DNA of 64,000 nt from JANWHQ01 sp963775275 (GCA_963775275.1 CAVZII010000005.1:2480001-2544000), one strand, 5' to 3'; shown: positions 23,177 through 32,189, counted from the first letter of the stretch. Program-made: numbers and translations. The notes: generated from the sequence alone by a model not told the origin.

Positions 23177-24731
23177 CCGCTTCGCCGCGGCCTGGTCGAG
23201 GCTTCCAGACTACCTGGGCCAGCACGTCATGCTGAGCGCGGCCGCCCTGGCGCTGGGCGTGCTGGTGAGCGTCCCCCTGGCCGTGCTCGCGGCGCGGCGC
23301 GAGGCGTTGCGCTGGCCGCTGCTCGCCGGCGCGAGTCTGGTCCAGACCATTCCGAGCCTCGCGCTGCTGGCCCTGTTCTATCCGCTGCTCCTGGCGCTCT
23401 CGTCCCTGTCGCAGGCGGCGTTCGGCCGGGGCTTCTCGGCCCTTGGATTCCTTCCGTCGCTGCTGGCCCTGACGCTCTACGCCATGCTGCCGATCGTCCG
23501 GAACACGGTGGTCGGGCTCCGGAATGTCCCGGCGGACGTGAAGGAGGCGGCGCTCGGGGCCGGCATGACGTCCATGCAGTCGCTGCTGAAGGTCGAGCTG
23601 CCGATCGCCGCGCCGGTGATCATGGCCGGGCTCAGGACCGCCTCGGTCTGGGTGATCGGGACGGCGACCCTGTCCACGCCGGTGGGCCAGACCAGCCTCG
23701 GCAACTACATCTTCACGGGCCTGCAGACCGAGAACTGGGTCTTCGTCCTCTTCGGTTGCGTCGCCTCGGCCGGCCTCGCGCTCGTCGTCGACCAGATGCT
23801 GGGCCTGATCGAGGCCGGGCTGGCGCGCCGGGACCGTCGCCGCATCCTGGCCGGCGGCGTCGGGCTCGTGCTCGGTGCGAGCCTGGCGCTCTGGCCGGCC
23901 GCCGCGACCGCGCGGCCAGACTTTGTCATCGGCGCCAAGACCTTTTCGGAACAGCTCATCCTCGCCCGGATGATGCAGGACAGGCTGACGGCCGACGGCC
24001 TGCGCGCCCGGGTGAAGTCCGGCCTGGGATCGACGGTCATCCTGCGCGCGCTCGGCGAGGGCGACATCGACGTCTATGTCGAATACTCGGGCACGGTCTG
24101 GGCCAACGCCATGGGCCGCACCGACAATCCCGGGCGCGAGGCGGTCCTGCGCGGCGTCACGGACTGGCTGAAGCGCGAGCGCGGAATCACCGTGCTCGGC
24201 CCCCTCGGCTTCGAGAACGCCTACGCCCTGGCCATGCGCGGGGCCCGGGCCCGGGCCCTGCACGTCAACACCATCGCCGACCTTGCGCGCGACGCGCCCC
24301 GGCTGACGATCGGCGGCGACTACGAGTTCTTCGGGCGGCCGGAATGGCGGGCGCTTCGCAAGGCCTATGGGTTGCGATTCAGGGCCCAGCGCCAGTACCA
24401 ATCGACCTTCATGTACCGCGCCGTGGTCCAGGGCGACGTCGACGTCATCTCCGCCTTCTCGAGCGATGGCCGGATCGCGGCCGACCGGCTGAAAGTGCTG
24501 GCCGATCCCAGGCATGCGATCCCGCCTTACGACGCCCTGATCCTGCTGGCGCCCAAGCGTGCGAGCGATTCGGCGCTGAAGGCGGCGTTGCAGCCGCTCG
24601 TCGGCGCGATTCCGGTCGAGTCCATGCGCAAGGCCAACGCCATGGTCGATGCGGACCACGCGACTCCCCGCGACGCCGCCCGGTCGCTGGCCGGATGGAT
24701 CCGACCCCAGAAAGGAGGACACGCCCAATGA
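23169..24731 (+). CDS. Osmoprotectant ABC transporter permease fused to substrate-binding domain
   Basis: A 520-residue fusion. Residues 1 to about 225 are an OpuCB/ProW-type permease with five or six membrane segments and the EAALGAGMTSMQSL coupling loop. After a further membrane segment (GGVGLVLGASLALWPAAATA), residues from about 255 form an OpuAC-type periplasmic binding domain (FVIGAKTFSEQLILARMM ... VYVEYSGTVWANAM ... DVISAFSSDGRI). Such fusions are known in this family. The binding domain suggests glycine betaine, choline or a similar compound. It overlaps the genes on both sides (ATG inside ATPase gene; ATGA with MscS). Confidence 0.93.
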   Translation: MDDRFAAAWSRLPDYLGQHVMLSAAALALGVLVSVPLAVLAARREALRWPLLAGASLVQTIPSLALLALFYPLLLALSSLSQAAFGRGFSALGFLPSLLALTLYAMLPIVRNTVVGLRNVPADVKEAALGAGMTSMQSLLKVELPIAAPVIMAGLRTASVWVIGTATLSTPVGQTSLGNYIFTGLQTENWVFVLFGCVASAGLALVVDQMLGLIEAGLARRDRRRILAGGVGLVLGASLALWPAAATARPDFVIGAKTFSEQLILARMMQDRLTADGLRARVKSGLGSTVILRALGEGDIDVYVEYSGTVWANAMGRTDNPGREAVLRGVTDWLKRERGITVLGPLGFENAYALAMRGARARALHVNTIADLARDAPRLTIGGDYEFFGRPEWRALRKAYGLRFRAQRQYQSTFMYRAVVQGDVDVISAFSSDGRIAADRLKVLADPRHAIPPYDALILLAPKRASDSALKAALQPLVGAIPVESMRKANAMVDADHATPRDAARSLAGWIRPQKGGHAQ

Positions 24732-25882
24732 CCGCGAGCCAGGCGATCACCCAGGGCGTTCGCGCAATGTGGGCGGGCCTCGCCGCCCTGGATCCGCTGT
24801 CCCTGACGATCAACCTCGTCCTCACCGCGGCGGTCATCGGCGTCGCTCTGGTGGGATCCAGGCTCGGACGGCTCGCCGTCCGTCGCTGCGTGCGGCGCCT
24901 TCCGGGGCCGCGCGATGCGGAGCGCACCATCCGGATGCGCCGGATCGTGCGTCTCGCCCAGGCCGCCCTGAACGTGGTCCTGTCGGTCGGCGCGGCGGCG
25001 ACGGTGGCGGCCATCTGGGGCGCGTCGGCCTGGTTCCTCGGCGGTCCGGGGGGCTGGCTCCTGCGCAGCTTCGGCCGGTTCGTCATCACCATCGCCCTCA
25101 CCGCCACGGCGTTCGAAGCCGCCTCCTTCGGCGTGCATCAGCTGATGTCGCGACTGATCAGGGATGCCGAGGATTCCCGCAGGGCGGCCCAGCTCAGGAC
25201 CCTCGCGCCGCTGCTGGTCGGAATCTGCCAGACCACCATCCTTATCGTCGGCGGGCTGACGCTCCTGTCCCAGGCGGGGGTCAAGATCGGGCCGCTGCTG
25301 GCCGGGGCGGGGGTCATCGGCATCGCCGTGGGCTTCGGCGCCCAGAGCCTGGTCAAGGACGTGCTGACGGGCATCTTCCTGATCGCCGAGGACATCGTCT
25401 CCATCGGCGACGTGGTCCAGGTGGGCGACTCCAGCGGCGTGGTCGAGCAGATGACGCTGCGCACCATCCGCCTGCGCGGCCTGGACGGCACCTTGCACAT
25501 CCTGCCCTACGGCGAGGCCCAGACGGTCCACAACATGACCAAGACCTTCGCCTACTACGTCTTCGACCTGCAAATCTCCTACGAGGCCGGAATCGACCGG
25601 GCCGTCGAGATCATCCGGCGCACGGGCGCGGAGCTGATGGCCGAGCCCGAGTTCGCCGCGCGCATCCTGGAGCCGATCGAGGTCCTGGGCGTCGACAGCC
25701 TGGGCGACAGCGGCGTGGTCCTGAAGGCGCGGTTCAAGACCAAGCCCATCGAGCAGTGGACCGTCGGGCGCGAATACAACCGGCGCATCAAGCTGGCCTT
25801 TGACCGCGAGGGTATCGAGATCCCCTATCCGCACATGAAGGTCGTCCTGCCGGCCGAGGCCGAGGAGGCCGCGCGCCACTGA
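24728..25882 (+). CDS. MscS-family mechanosensitive channel
   Basis: A 384-residue membrane protein: about four membrane segments, then the pore helix and conserved beta domain (LLAGAGVIGIAVGFGAQSLVKDVLTGIFLIAEDIVSIGDVV, about residues 195-235). The GFGAQSLVKD stretch is the MscS signature. It releases solutes on hypo-osmotic shock, and its ATGA overlap with the osmolyte importer puts uptake and release in one transcript. The C-terminal domain is of normal MscS length. Confidence 0.95.
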   Translation: MTASQAITQGVRAMWAGLAALDPLSLTINLVLTAAVIGVALVGSRLGRLAVRRCVRRLPGPRDAERTIRMRRIVRLAQAALNVVLSVGAAATVAAIWGASAWFLGGPGGWLLRSFGRFVITIALTATAFEAASFGVHQLMSRLIRDAEDSRRAAQLRTLAPLLVGICQTTILIVGGLTLLSQAGVKIGPLLAGAGVIGIAVGFGAQSLVKDVLTGIFLIAEDIVSIGDVVQVGDSSGVVEQMTLRTIRLRGLDGTLHILPYGEAQTVHNMTKTFAYYVFDLQISYEAGIDRAVEIIRRTGAELMAEPEFAARILEPIEVLGVDSLGDSGVVLKARFKTKPIEQWTVGREYNRRIKLAFDREGIEIPYPHMKVVLPAEAEEAARH

Positions 25883-25945
25883 GGCCGATCCCGCTTGCGC
25901 GCGCTTGCGCGGCGGGCCACAGGGCTGGCCAGGGCGGGTGGAACC

Positions 25946-27223
25946 ATGAGCCACACAATCATCCTTGGCCCCTTCCAGGCGGCCGCCGTGCTCGTGACGC
26001 TGGCCGCGACCCTGGGCTGGCTGAACGTGAAGGTGCTCAAGCTGCCGTCCAGCGTGGGACTGGTCCTGATGGGGGCCGTCGCCTCGATCGGCGTGGTCGC
26101 GCTGGACCGCGCGCTGCCCTCCAGCCGCCTCGCCGAGACCGTGAAGACGTTCCTCGACGGCGTCGATTTCCACCGGACCCTCATGGAAGGCATGCTGTCG
26201 TTCCTGCTGTTCGCCGGCGCGCTGCATGTGGATCTCGAGCAGCTGCGGCGCGGATGGCTGCAGGTGGCCGTGCTCGCCACCATCGGCGTTCTGGCCTCCA
26301 CGGCGATCATCGGCGTGGGCCTGGCCCTGCTGACCCATGCCGCAGGCCTGGCCGTGCCGTTCAGCTGGTGCCTCCTGTTCGGGGCCCTGATCAGCCCGAC
26401 CGATCCGGTGGCGGTCCTGGGGGTCATGAAGCAGGCCCGCATGGCGCCCCTGCTGCAGGCGACGGTGTCGGGCGAGAGCCTGTTCAACGACGGGGTGGGC
26501 GTCGTCGTCTTCGGCATCATCCTGGGCGTCGCCACAGGCGCCGAGCCGCTGTCCGCCAAGCACGCGGCCGAGCTCTTCGCGATCGAGGCCCTCGGCGGCG
26601 CCGCGCTCGGCGTCGTCGTAGGCTGGCTCGGTTACCGGTCGTTGCGGTCCATCGACGACTATCCGGCCGAGCTCCTGATCACCCTCGCCGTCGTCATGGG
26701 CGGATACGCCCTGGCCCAGGCGATCCACGTCTCCGGCCCGGTGGCGATGGCCGCCGCGGAACTCCTGATCGGCAACCACGGGGTTGCGCTCGGCATGAGC
26801 GACACCACGCGCGACTACGTCATCAAGTTCTGGTCCATGGTCGACGAGGTGCTGAACGCGGTGCTGTTCCTGCTCATCGGACTGATCGGGGTCGTCGCGG
26901 CCGGCAGCGTCAAATGGTCGATCGCCGCCCTCCTGGCTGTCGTCCCCCTTGTGCTCGTGGCGCGCGCCCTGTCCGTCGGCGCGCCGCTCCTCGCCTTCAG
27001 GCGCTCCTCACCGTTCCGATCGAGCTTCCCGGTTCTCGTGTGGGGAGGCCTGCGCGGCGGGATCTCGATCGCGCTCGCGCTGTCGCTGCCGCCCAGCCCC
27101 GTGAAGGACACCCTGCTGACGGCGACCTATGTGGTCGTGCTCTTCTCGGTGCTGGTCCAGGGATCGACCATCAGCCGGCTCGTGGCTTGGCTGGAGCGCA
27201 GGCCCAGGACCGCCCCGTCCTGA
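25946..27223 (+). CDS. CPA1-family Na+(K+)/H+ antiporter
   Basis: A 425-residue membrane protein of about 12 segments. The ion-binding region ALISPTDPVAVLGVMK, the ESLFNDGVGVVVFG motif with its conserved N-D, and the late WGGLRGGISIALALSLP are characteristic of NhaP-type antiporters. It would exchange sodium or potassium for protons. The start at 25946 was chosen from the membrane topology; the upstream in-frame ATG at 25895 would add a basic, Arg-rich stretch. It follows MscS by 63 bases and probably belongs to the same osmotic unit. Confidence 0.94.
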   Translation: MSHTIILGPFQAAAVLVTLAATLGWLNVKVLKLPSSVGLVLMGAVASIGVVALDRALPSSRLAETVKTFLDGVDFHRTLMEGMLSFLLFAGALHVDLEQLRRGWLQVAVLATIGVLASTAIIGVGLALLTHAAGLAVPFSWCLLFGALISPTDPVAVLGVMKQARMAPLLQATVSGESLFNDGVGVVVFGIILGVATGAEPLSAKHAAELFAIEALGGAALGVVVGWLGYRSLRSIDDYPAELLITLAVVMGGYALAQAIHVSGPVAMAAAELLIGNHGVALGMSDTTRDYVIKFWSMVDEVLNAVLFLLIGLIGVVAAGSVKWSIAALLAVVPLVLVARALSVGAPLLAFRRSSPFRSSFPVLVWGGLRGGISIALALSLPPSPVKDTLLTATYVVVLFSVLVQGSTISRLVAWLERRPRTAPS

Positions 27224-27227
27224 CGGC

Positions 27228-29000
27228 TCAGGAAGGCGCCGAAGAGGCGGGCGGCGCGGAGGATGCCGCCGGCGCCCCGGCCGCCGCGGGCGCGGGGACG
27301 CGCGCCGGCTGCACGCTGGCGATCCAGTCCTGCGAGGGGTCGTCGGCGGCCTTGTCGGGAACCGTCTCTCGGCGAACGACCGACTTCAGGCCCAGCATCT
27401 CGAGCCGGACCGCTACGGCGCCGGCCCGGGCCAGGGCCAGGGCGTGGTCGCCAGGCGCCGCTCCGCGGCGCCCGGGGCTCGCCTCGCCCGTCACCACCGC
27501 ACTGTCATAGCCCCATCTGCGCAGGGCCCAAGCCATCGCCTGGACCAGACGGTCGTTGTCGGCGTCCAGCGTGCTCGATCCCCGTTCGAACCGCAACGGC
27601 GGCAGATCGCGGTAGGGCGGCGACAGCCGGATCCTGAGCCCGGGGAAGAAGCGCTGGGTCGCCGTCTCCAGGTCCTGGTAGTCGGCAAGGCCGCGCTCCT
27701 GGTTCAGGCGGATCACCGCGCGCAGCACGCCGTCGGACTCCTCGACCCCGCTCACGGTCCCGACGTCGCGCAACAGGTCGCTCAGGCGCGTGGCCGGATC
27801 CGGCGGGGACGCGCGCTGGACCTGGACCAGCGCGCGATTGGCCAGCGCTCCGCCGCCCGCCGCCTGCTCCGCGTCGGCGGTCAGGATCTGCTCCACCTGC
27901 ACCACCGGCGCGCCGCCGAGCTTGGCGCTGATCGACTTGGAGGCGTCGCGCACGAACCTGCGCGTGATCACCACGGCGCGCACCTGGCTGATCCGGTCTT
28001 TCGAGAGCTTGACGGACAGGTTCGTGACCTGGGGCGAGACGCCCTTGAAGATATCCTCGATGGCCGAGCGGGCCCGGTGGGTCTCTCGGGCCTCCACCAC
28101 GATGCTGCGCAGGGAGAAGCCGAGCGGCGTCGCCAGCACCAGGATGGTGACGACGAGGGCGACCTCTTCCCATCTGGCCTGGCGGCCCTTGCGGGGCTTG
28201 AAGCCGTAACCTCTGGCCACGGCGAACACCGCGCCCAGGATCGCCACGACGTTGGTCAGGAACAGCAGGAACGAGCCGCCGGCTATGCGCCAGGCGCCTG
28301 TCGCCAGGCCGTAGCCCGTCACGGCCAGGGGCGGCATCAGGGCGGTCGCGATGGCCACCCCCGCGATTACCGCGCCCCGGCGGGTGATCGTCACATAGAC
28401 GCCAACCACCCCCGACAGGGCCGCGACGGCGAGGTCGAGCAAGGTTGGGCGCGTGCGCGCCAGGATCTCGGGCGTCACCTCCTTCAGCGGCGACAGCCAG
28501 ACGATCGCGGCGGAGGTCAGCACCGAGGCGACCGCGCCCGCGGCGAGCGCCACGCTGGCGCGCTCGAACTTCAAGGGCTGCAGCGTCGCCAAGGCCAGGC
28601 CCATGGCGATGATCGGCGCCATCAGCGGCGAGATCAGCATGGCGCCGATCACGACGGCGGCGGACGACTGCAGAAGGCCGAGCGCGGCGATGCCGCAAGA
28701 GCACATCAGCAGGATGAAGTAGGCGTTCGAGATCCGGGCGGCGCGGTGCACGTCCACCTCGATCTGCCGCCGTTCCGCCATCGTCGGCGGGCGGCGCAGC
28801 CATCCGCGCGGCCCAGCACGCACGCGTGCGCGCGTCAGCCGCCACAGAGCCTGCCCCCTTCGCACCAGCCGCGGCGGCCGCTGGCCGTCCAATCCGCCGC
28901 CGAGCAGGGACCATCCCACGCGCCCGCCGCGCAGGCGATTTTGCGGCGGCTGGCCCACGCGAAGCCTGGTCAGGGCGCGTCGGATGTCGATCGGTCTCAC
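27228..29000 (-). CDS. DUF389 membrane protein with long C-terminal extension
   Basis: A 590-residue protein. An N-terminal basic region of about 75 residues precedes a DUF389 core of roughly six membrane segments (SNAYFILLMCSCGIAALGL, SSAAVVIGAMLISPLMAPI ...). After the membrane part, about 300 soluble residues follow, including an element with some OmpA-like feel (LRFERGSSTLDADNDRLVQ ... VTGEASP) and a Pro/Ala-rich tail. The GTG at 29000 was chosen as start because it overlaps the TGA of the APC-like gene (GTGA); an ATG at 28779 would remove the N-terminal region. Function of DUF389 is unknown. It converges with the antiporter gene, 4 bases apart. Confidence 0.82.
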   Translation of the reverse strand: MRPIDIRRALTRLRVGQPPQNRLRGGRVGWSLLGGGLDGQRPPRLVRRGQALWRLTRARVRAGPRGWLRRPPTMAERRQIEVDVHRAARISNAYFILLMCSCGIAALGLLQSSAAVVIGAMLISPLMAPIIAMGLALATLQPLKFERASVALAAGAVASVLTSAAIVWLSPLKEVTPEILARTRPTLLDLAVAALSGVVGVYVTITRRGAVIAGVAIATALMPPLAVTGYGLATGAWRIAGGSFLLFLTNVVAILGAVFAVARGYGFKPRKGRQARWEEVALVVTILVLATPLGFSLRSIVVEARETHRARSAIEDIFKGVSPQVTNLSVKLSKDRISQVRAVVITRRFVRDASKSISAKLGGAPVVQVEQILTADAEQAAGGGALANRALVQVQRASPPDPATRLSDLLRDVGTVSGVEESDGVLRAVIRLNQERGLADYQDLETATQRFFPGLRIRLSPPYRDLPPLRFERGSSTLDADNDRLVQAMAWALRRWGYDSAVVTGEASPGRRGAAPGDHALALARAGAVAVRLEMLGLKSVVRRETVPDKAADDPSQDWIASVQPARVPAPAAAGAPAASSAPPASSAPS

Positions 29001-30208
29001 TCCGCAGGAGCCCCGGCCAGGGCGGCCGCGACGCACGCTGCGCCGACGGCGATGAAGCCCGCCTGCGCCCAGGCGCCGCCTCCGCCTGTGCGCCGGGATG
29101 TTAGCACGGCCAGGACGCACTGCATCGCATAGAAGGCGGCGAAGGCGCGCGAGGCGACGGCGATGATCTGGAACGGGTCGGTCAGCCACACCACGCCTGC
29201 CGCGAGCGCGGCGGCGGCCAGCGCGCCGGTCCGCACCCCGAGCCGGCGCCGGCTCGCTTCGCTGGCGAGACCGGCCGATCCGATCGTATCGGCGACCGCG
29301 GCGCTGAGCTGGCTCGAGGCCGCGCCGATCAGGACCAGCGCGCTCAGGAACGGCGCCGCCAGCCGCATCACCTCCAGGATGCCGGCCACGCCCTGGCTGC
29401 GGCTCGCCTGCCCCAGGAACGGGGTCAGAAGGACCAGGAACGCCACATAGATCGCAGATGAGATCCACTGGGCATAGCGCATGGCGCGGATGCGCAGCTC
29501 CGGGTCGTAGCTGTGCCCCATGTATCTGGAAGTCTCGAAGCCCTGGACCGTCACCACGAGGCCGAGCAGAAGCGGCAGGCTGTGGGCGTCCATCCGCGCC
29601 GAAGGCACCACCACCGGCTGGTTCCATCGGAACAGCCAATAGGCCGCCAGCGCCACCAGCATCCCGGCGATGACGCCGATCTTCAGCGACACGGTCGCAT
29701 GCGCCAGCCGCTCGAGGCGCTCGTGCCCGCCCAGCACGGCCAGCAGCGCGAACAGGCCGATGATCCCCGACGCCCCGATCCTGGAGATCGCCTCATGCGT
29801 CCGGGGCGCGAGCGGGATGTCGTGAAGGCAGAACTCCGCCAGCAGCTTCAGGTAGTAGGCCACCGACACGGCGTAGGCGATCGCCAGCATTGCCTGGGCG
29901 GCGCGGGCGCACCAGGCGATGCGGCTGTGGAACGGCGAGCGTTGCAGGAGCGGCTCGGCGTTGGCGATGTTGAACCGCATCACCGCGCCCATGGCGTAGG
30001 CCAGCGCCAGGAGCAGCATCATGGCGAGCGCTGCGGCGCCGCCGAACTCGCGGGCGAGGACCGGACCGCACACCAGGAAGCCGCTGCCGATGATCGAGGC
30101 GAGCGGAGTGACCGTGGCCGACCATGTCCGCGTGCGCGACCACGCCCCGTTGCTCAGGAAGACGGTGACGGCCAGCGCGACGATCCACGCCGCCGCCGCG
30201 GTCAGCAT
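28997..30208 (-). CDS. APC-superfamily-like permease
   Basis: A 403-residue, about 11-segment membrane protein. The early TPLASIIGSGFLVCGPVL stretch resembles the first-helix unwound G-S-G motif of APC/LeuT-fold transporters, and VTVQGFETSRYMG recalls the sixth helix. Substrate unknown. It precedes and overlaps the DUF389 gene. The ATG at 30208 lacks a good Shine-Dalgarno, so a different start nearby is possible. The palindrome at 30327 is about 120 bases upstream. Confidence 0.8.
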   Translation of the reverse strand: MLTAAAAWIVALAVTVFLSNGAWSRTRTWSATVTPLASIIGSGFLVCGPVLAREFGGAAALAMMLLLALAYAMGAVMRFNIANAEPLLQRSPFHSRIAWCARAAQAMLAIAYAVSVAYYLKLLAEFCLHDIPLAPRTHEAISRIGASGIIGLFALLAVLGGHERLERLAHATVSLKIGVIAGMLVALAAYWLFRWNQPVVVPSARMDAHSLPLLLGLVVTVQGFETSRYMGHSYDPELRIRAMRYAQWISSAIYVAFLVLLTPFLGQASRSQGVAGILEVMRLAAPFLSALVLIGAASSQLSAAVADTIGSAGLASEASRRRLGVRTGALAAAALAAGVVWLTDPFQIIAVASRAFAAFYAMQCVLAVLTSRRTGGGGAWAQAGFIAVGAACVAAALAGAPAE

Positions 30209-30326
30209 GGCCGAAGGACCGGGCAGGCGTTGCGGCGACCCATGGCGGCGGCTCCGATATCATCGATGAATGACGCTCGAGCGCGAGCGTACAACGCTTG
30301 ACGCGCGTAAAGCGCCTTCTTGCGCC

Positions 30327-30341
30327 TATCACAGCGTGATA
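30327..30341. promoter_or_regulatory. Palindromic operator TATCAC-N3-GTGATA, site 3
   Basis: Reads TATCAC-AGC-GTGATA and is followed by TTC, so GATATT could be a plus-strand -10 box. Next to it lies an imperfect 23-base palindrome (GATATT ... AATATC, 30338-30360, with ACGCCGGCGT at its centre). It sits in the 659-base gap 30209-30867 between the APC-like gene and the PCu(A)C gene. An almost FNR-like sequence, TTGACGCGCGTAAA, is at 30298-30311. Confidence 0.58.
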
Positions 30342-30375
30342 TTCACGCCGGCGTAATATCCGGAGTCTGGTCCAG

Positions 30376-30804
30376 ATGAGCCGGCGGCTCGAACGGGGGG
30401 GCCACGCGGATGGGGTCGGCAGGCCGAGCGCCTGGCGCCGTCTCGCGCCGTTCCTGGCCGTCCTCGCCCTTCTGGCCCTGATGGCTGCGCCGGCGGGCCT
30501 GCCGTCGCTCCTGACCGGAGGCGGCGCGACATCGCCGGGCCTTTCCGCCTGTCCCGGACATCGAACGGCGTCCGCCAGACCTCAGCCTCTCCCTGTCCGG
30601 ACACCCGATCATGGCGACCGTGGACGCGCGCTCTGCCCGGCCGGTGGAGAAGAGGCGGGCCCGGCGCCGGGATCGGCGTCCGCGATCCCGAACCCATGGT
30701 CGGCGGTCCAGCCCGTCCGCTTCGGCCCGCGCCATGACAGGCCGGCGCGAAGGCGCGCGGCCTCCAACCCGCCCGCGCGCGGGCCTCCGCTCCTTCCGAC
30801 GTGA
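30376..30804 (+). CDS. Doubtful small ORF with one membrane segment
   Basis: A possible 142-residue product with a hydrophobic stretch (RLAPFLAVLALLALMAAPAGLP) near residues 23-44 and then a Pro/Arg/Ala-rich tail with no visible fold. It follows the palindrome at 30327, and GGAG stands 11 bases before its ATG. The tail looks non-coding, so it may be a decayed gene or chance. Confidence 0.28.
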   Translation: MSRRLERGGHADGVGRPSAWRRLAPFLAVLALLALMAAPAGLPSLLTGGGATSPGLSACPGHRTASARPQPLPVRTPDHGDRGRALCPAGGEEAGPAPGSASAIPNPWSAVQPVRFGPRHDRPARRRAASNPPARGPPLLPT

Positions 30805-30867
30805 CCGACCTCGCCGCCGGGACGCCCGCCGTCCGGGCGCAGACCTACCGTCGAGAAGGTGAACCCC

Positions 30868-31389
30868 GTGCTTTCCAAACCCCTTGCGACCTCGCTCGCC
30901 GTTTCCGCGGCGGCGGCCAGCGCCGTTATCGGCGCGGCGCTGCCGATCGGCGGCGGGCCGGCCCTGGCGCGGCCGCCGCACCGCGCCCCGCTCAGGATCC
31001 TGCATCCCTGGAGCCGCCCCGCCCCGGCCGGATCGCCGGCCGCCGGCTACCTCACCGTCGTCAACACCGGCCATGACTCCGACCGCCTGCTGGGCGGGGT
31101 CTCGACCTGGGCCGACAAGCTCGAGATCCATGCCGTGGCCGTCGCGGACGGCGAAGCCCACATGCGGCGGGCGGCCAGGGGCGTTTCAATCGCGCCCGGC
31201 CAGACGGTCAGGCTGTCGCCCGGCGGCCGCCACATCATGATGATCGGTTTGCGTCGCCCGCTCGAGGCGGGCGACCGGGTCCCCGTGGCCCTCTACTTCG
31301 AGCACGCCGGCTGGGTGAAGGTGAGGTTCCACGTCGAGCGGCCCCCGCGGCGGCGAACGCGCTCGGGACGCGGGAGGGCGCGGCGATGA
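30868..31389 (+). CDS. Periplasmic copper chaperone PCu(A)C
   Basis: A 173-residue secreted protein: signal peptide (SLAVSAAAASAVIGAALPIGGGPALA) and a PCu(A)C domain (LRILHPWSRPAPAGSPAAGYLTVVNTG). Ligand positions are mostly kept: histidine in KLEIHAV, methionine in AHMRR, and H-I-M-M-I-G-L; the Y-M-T methionine is leucine. It delivers Cu(I) to the CuA site of cytochrome oxidase together with SCO, whose gene overlaps its stop. The GTG at 30868 was preferred to GTG 30859 because GAGAAGG then stands 8 bases upstream. It is a better-preserved paralogue of 17949-18602. Confidence 0.88.
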   Translation: MLSKPLATSLAVSAAAASAVIGAALPIGGGPALARPPHRAPLRILHPWSRPAPAGSPAAGYLTVVNTGHDSDRLLGGVSTWADKLEIHAVAVADGEAHMRRAARGVSIAPGQTVRLSPGGRHIMMIGLRRPLEAGDRVPVALYFEHAGWVKVRFHVERPPRRRTRSGRGRARR

Positions 31390-31994
31390 GATGGGCCCTG
31401 GTTTCCATCCTCGCCTCGGCGGCGATCGCGGCAGCCCTGGTCCTGGCCCTGCACGCCCGCGCCGATCACGCGGCGGCCGTCGCGTCCAGCGCGTCGAGTT
31501 CGGGCCAGGCCAGCATCGGCGGACCCTTCCAGCTCGTCGATCAGAACGGCCAGCCCGTGAGCGACAAGGACATGCTGGGCAAGCCCACGGTCATGTTCTT
31601 CGGTTTCACCTACTGTCCGGACGTCTGCCCCACCACGCTCGCCCAGATCACCAACTGGCTGGATGTGATGGGTCCCGACGCGGACAAGCTGAACGTCGTG
31701 TTCGTCACCATCGACCCCGAACGCGACACCTCGGCCCAGCTGAAGACATACCTGTCCTCGTTCGACAAGCGCATCCGGGGCCTGACCGGGCCGCCGGCGG
31801 CGATCGCGCAAATGGCCAAGGAGTATCGGGTCTATGTCCACAAGGAGCCGCTGCCGGGCGGCGGTTACACCATGGACCACTCCGCCACGATCTACCTGTT
31901 CGACCGCAAGGGCCGGTTCGTCAGCCCGCTGGTCTACACCCAGCCGTCAGCCACGGCCGTCGCCACGCTCGAACAGCTGGTCAAGGGAACCTAG
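31386..31994 (+). CDS. SCO1/SenC-family copper chaperone
   Basis: A 202-residue protein with an N-terminal membrane anchor (ALVSILASAAIAAALVLALHA) and a periplasmic thioredoxin-like domain. The copper ligands are C77 and C81 (FTYCPDVCPTTL) and H165 (MDHSATIYLFD). It metallates or reduces the CuA centre of cytochrome c oxidase. Its ATG overlaps the TGA of the PCu(A)C gene (ATGA). The TAG stop is supplied by the CTAG-bounded repeat starting at 31991. Confidence 0.95.
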   Translation: MRWALVSILASAAIAAALVLALHARADHAAAVASSASSSGQASIGGPFQLVDQNGQPVSDKDMLGKPTVMFFGFTYCPDVCPTTLAQITNWLDVMGPDADKLNVVFVTIDPERDTSAQLKTYLSSFDKRIRGLTGPPAAIAQMAKEYRVYVHKEPLPGGGYTMDHSATIYLFDRKGRFVSPLVYTQPSATAVATLEQLVKGT

Positions 31995-32157
31995 TGTGGT
32001 GGATCAGAAGTTCGCATGATGATGGCGGCTCCCGCAGTTGCGAACTTCTGATCCTTAAACCACACTAGAATCATAGACTTGCTAGTGTCCCGATCGATTC
32101 CGAAGTTCGCATCTGCCTGGCAAAAAGCGCTGGCGAACTTCGGAATCGGGACACTAG
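31991..32157 (+). repeat. CTAG-bounded double-hairpin repeat, copy 3 (MITE-like)
   Basis: CTAG blocks at 31991-31994, 32065-32068, 32082-32085 and 32154-32157. The loop of hairpin A (TCCCGCAGT) and the spacer (AATCATAGACTTG) differ slightly from copies 2 and 4, and hairpin B has CCCGATCGATTCC where copy 2 has CCTTATCAATTCC. TAG at 31992-31994 is the stop codon of the SCO gene. Confidence 0.95.
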
Positions 32158-32174
32158 ACCGTCGAAGCAATCAA

Positions 32175-32189
32175 CATCACGGCGTGATA
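32175..32189. promoter_or_regulatory. Palindromic operator TATCAC-N3-GTGATA, site 4
   Basis: Reads CATCAC-GGC-GTGATA, one mismatch to the other three. It ends 24 bases before the TTG start of the secreted protein and just before its GGAGGA ribosome site, so it must overlap the promoter; GATACG could be the -10 box. Confidence 0.58.

Noticed and set aside
27129..29132. 667-codon plus-strand frame opposite DUF389
   Set aside because: Shadow of the DUF389 gene; no homology-like motif.
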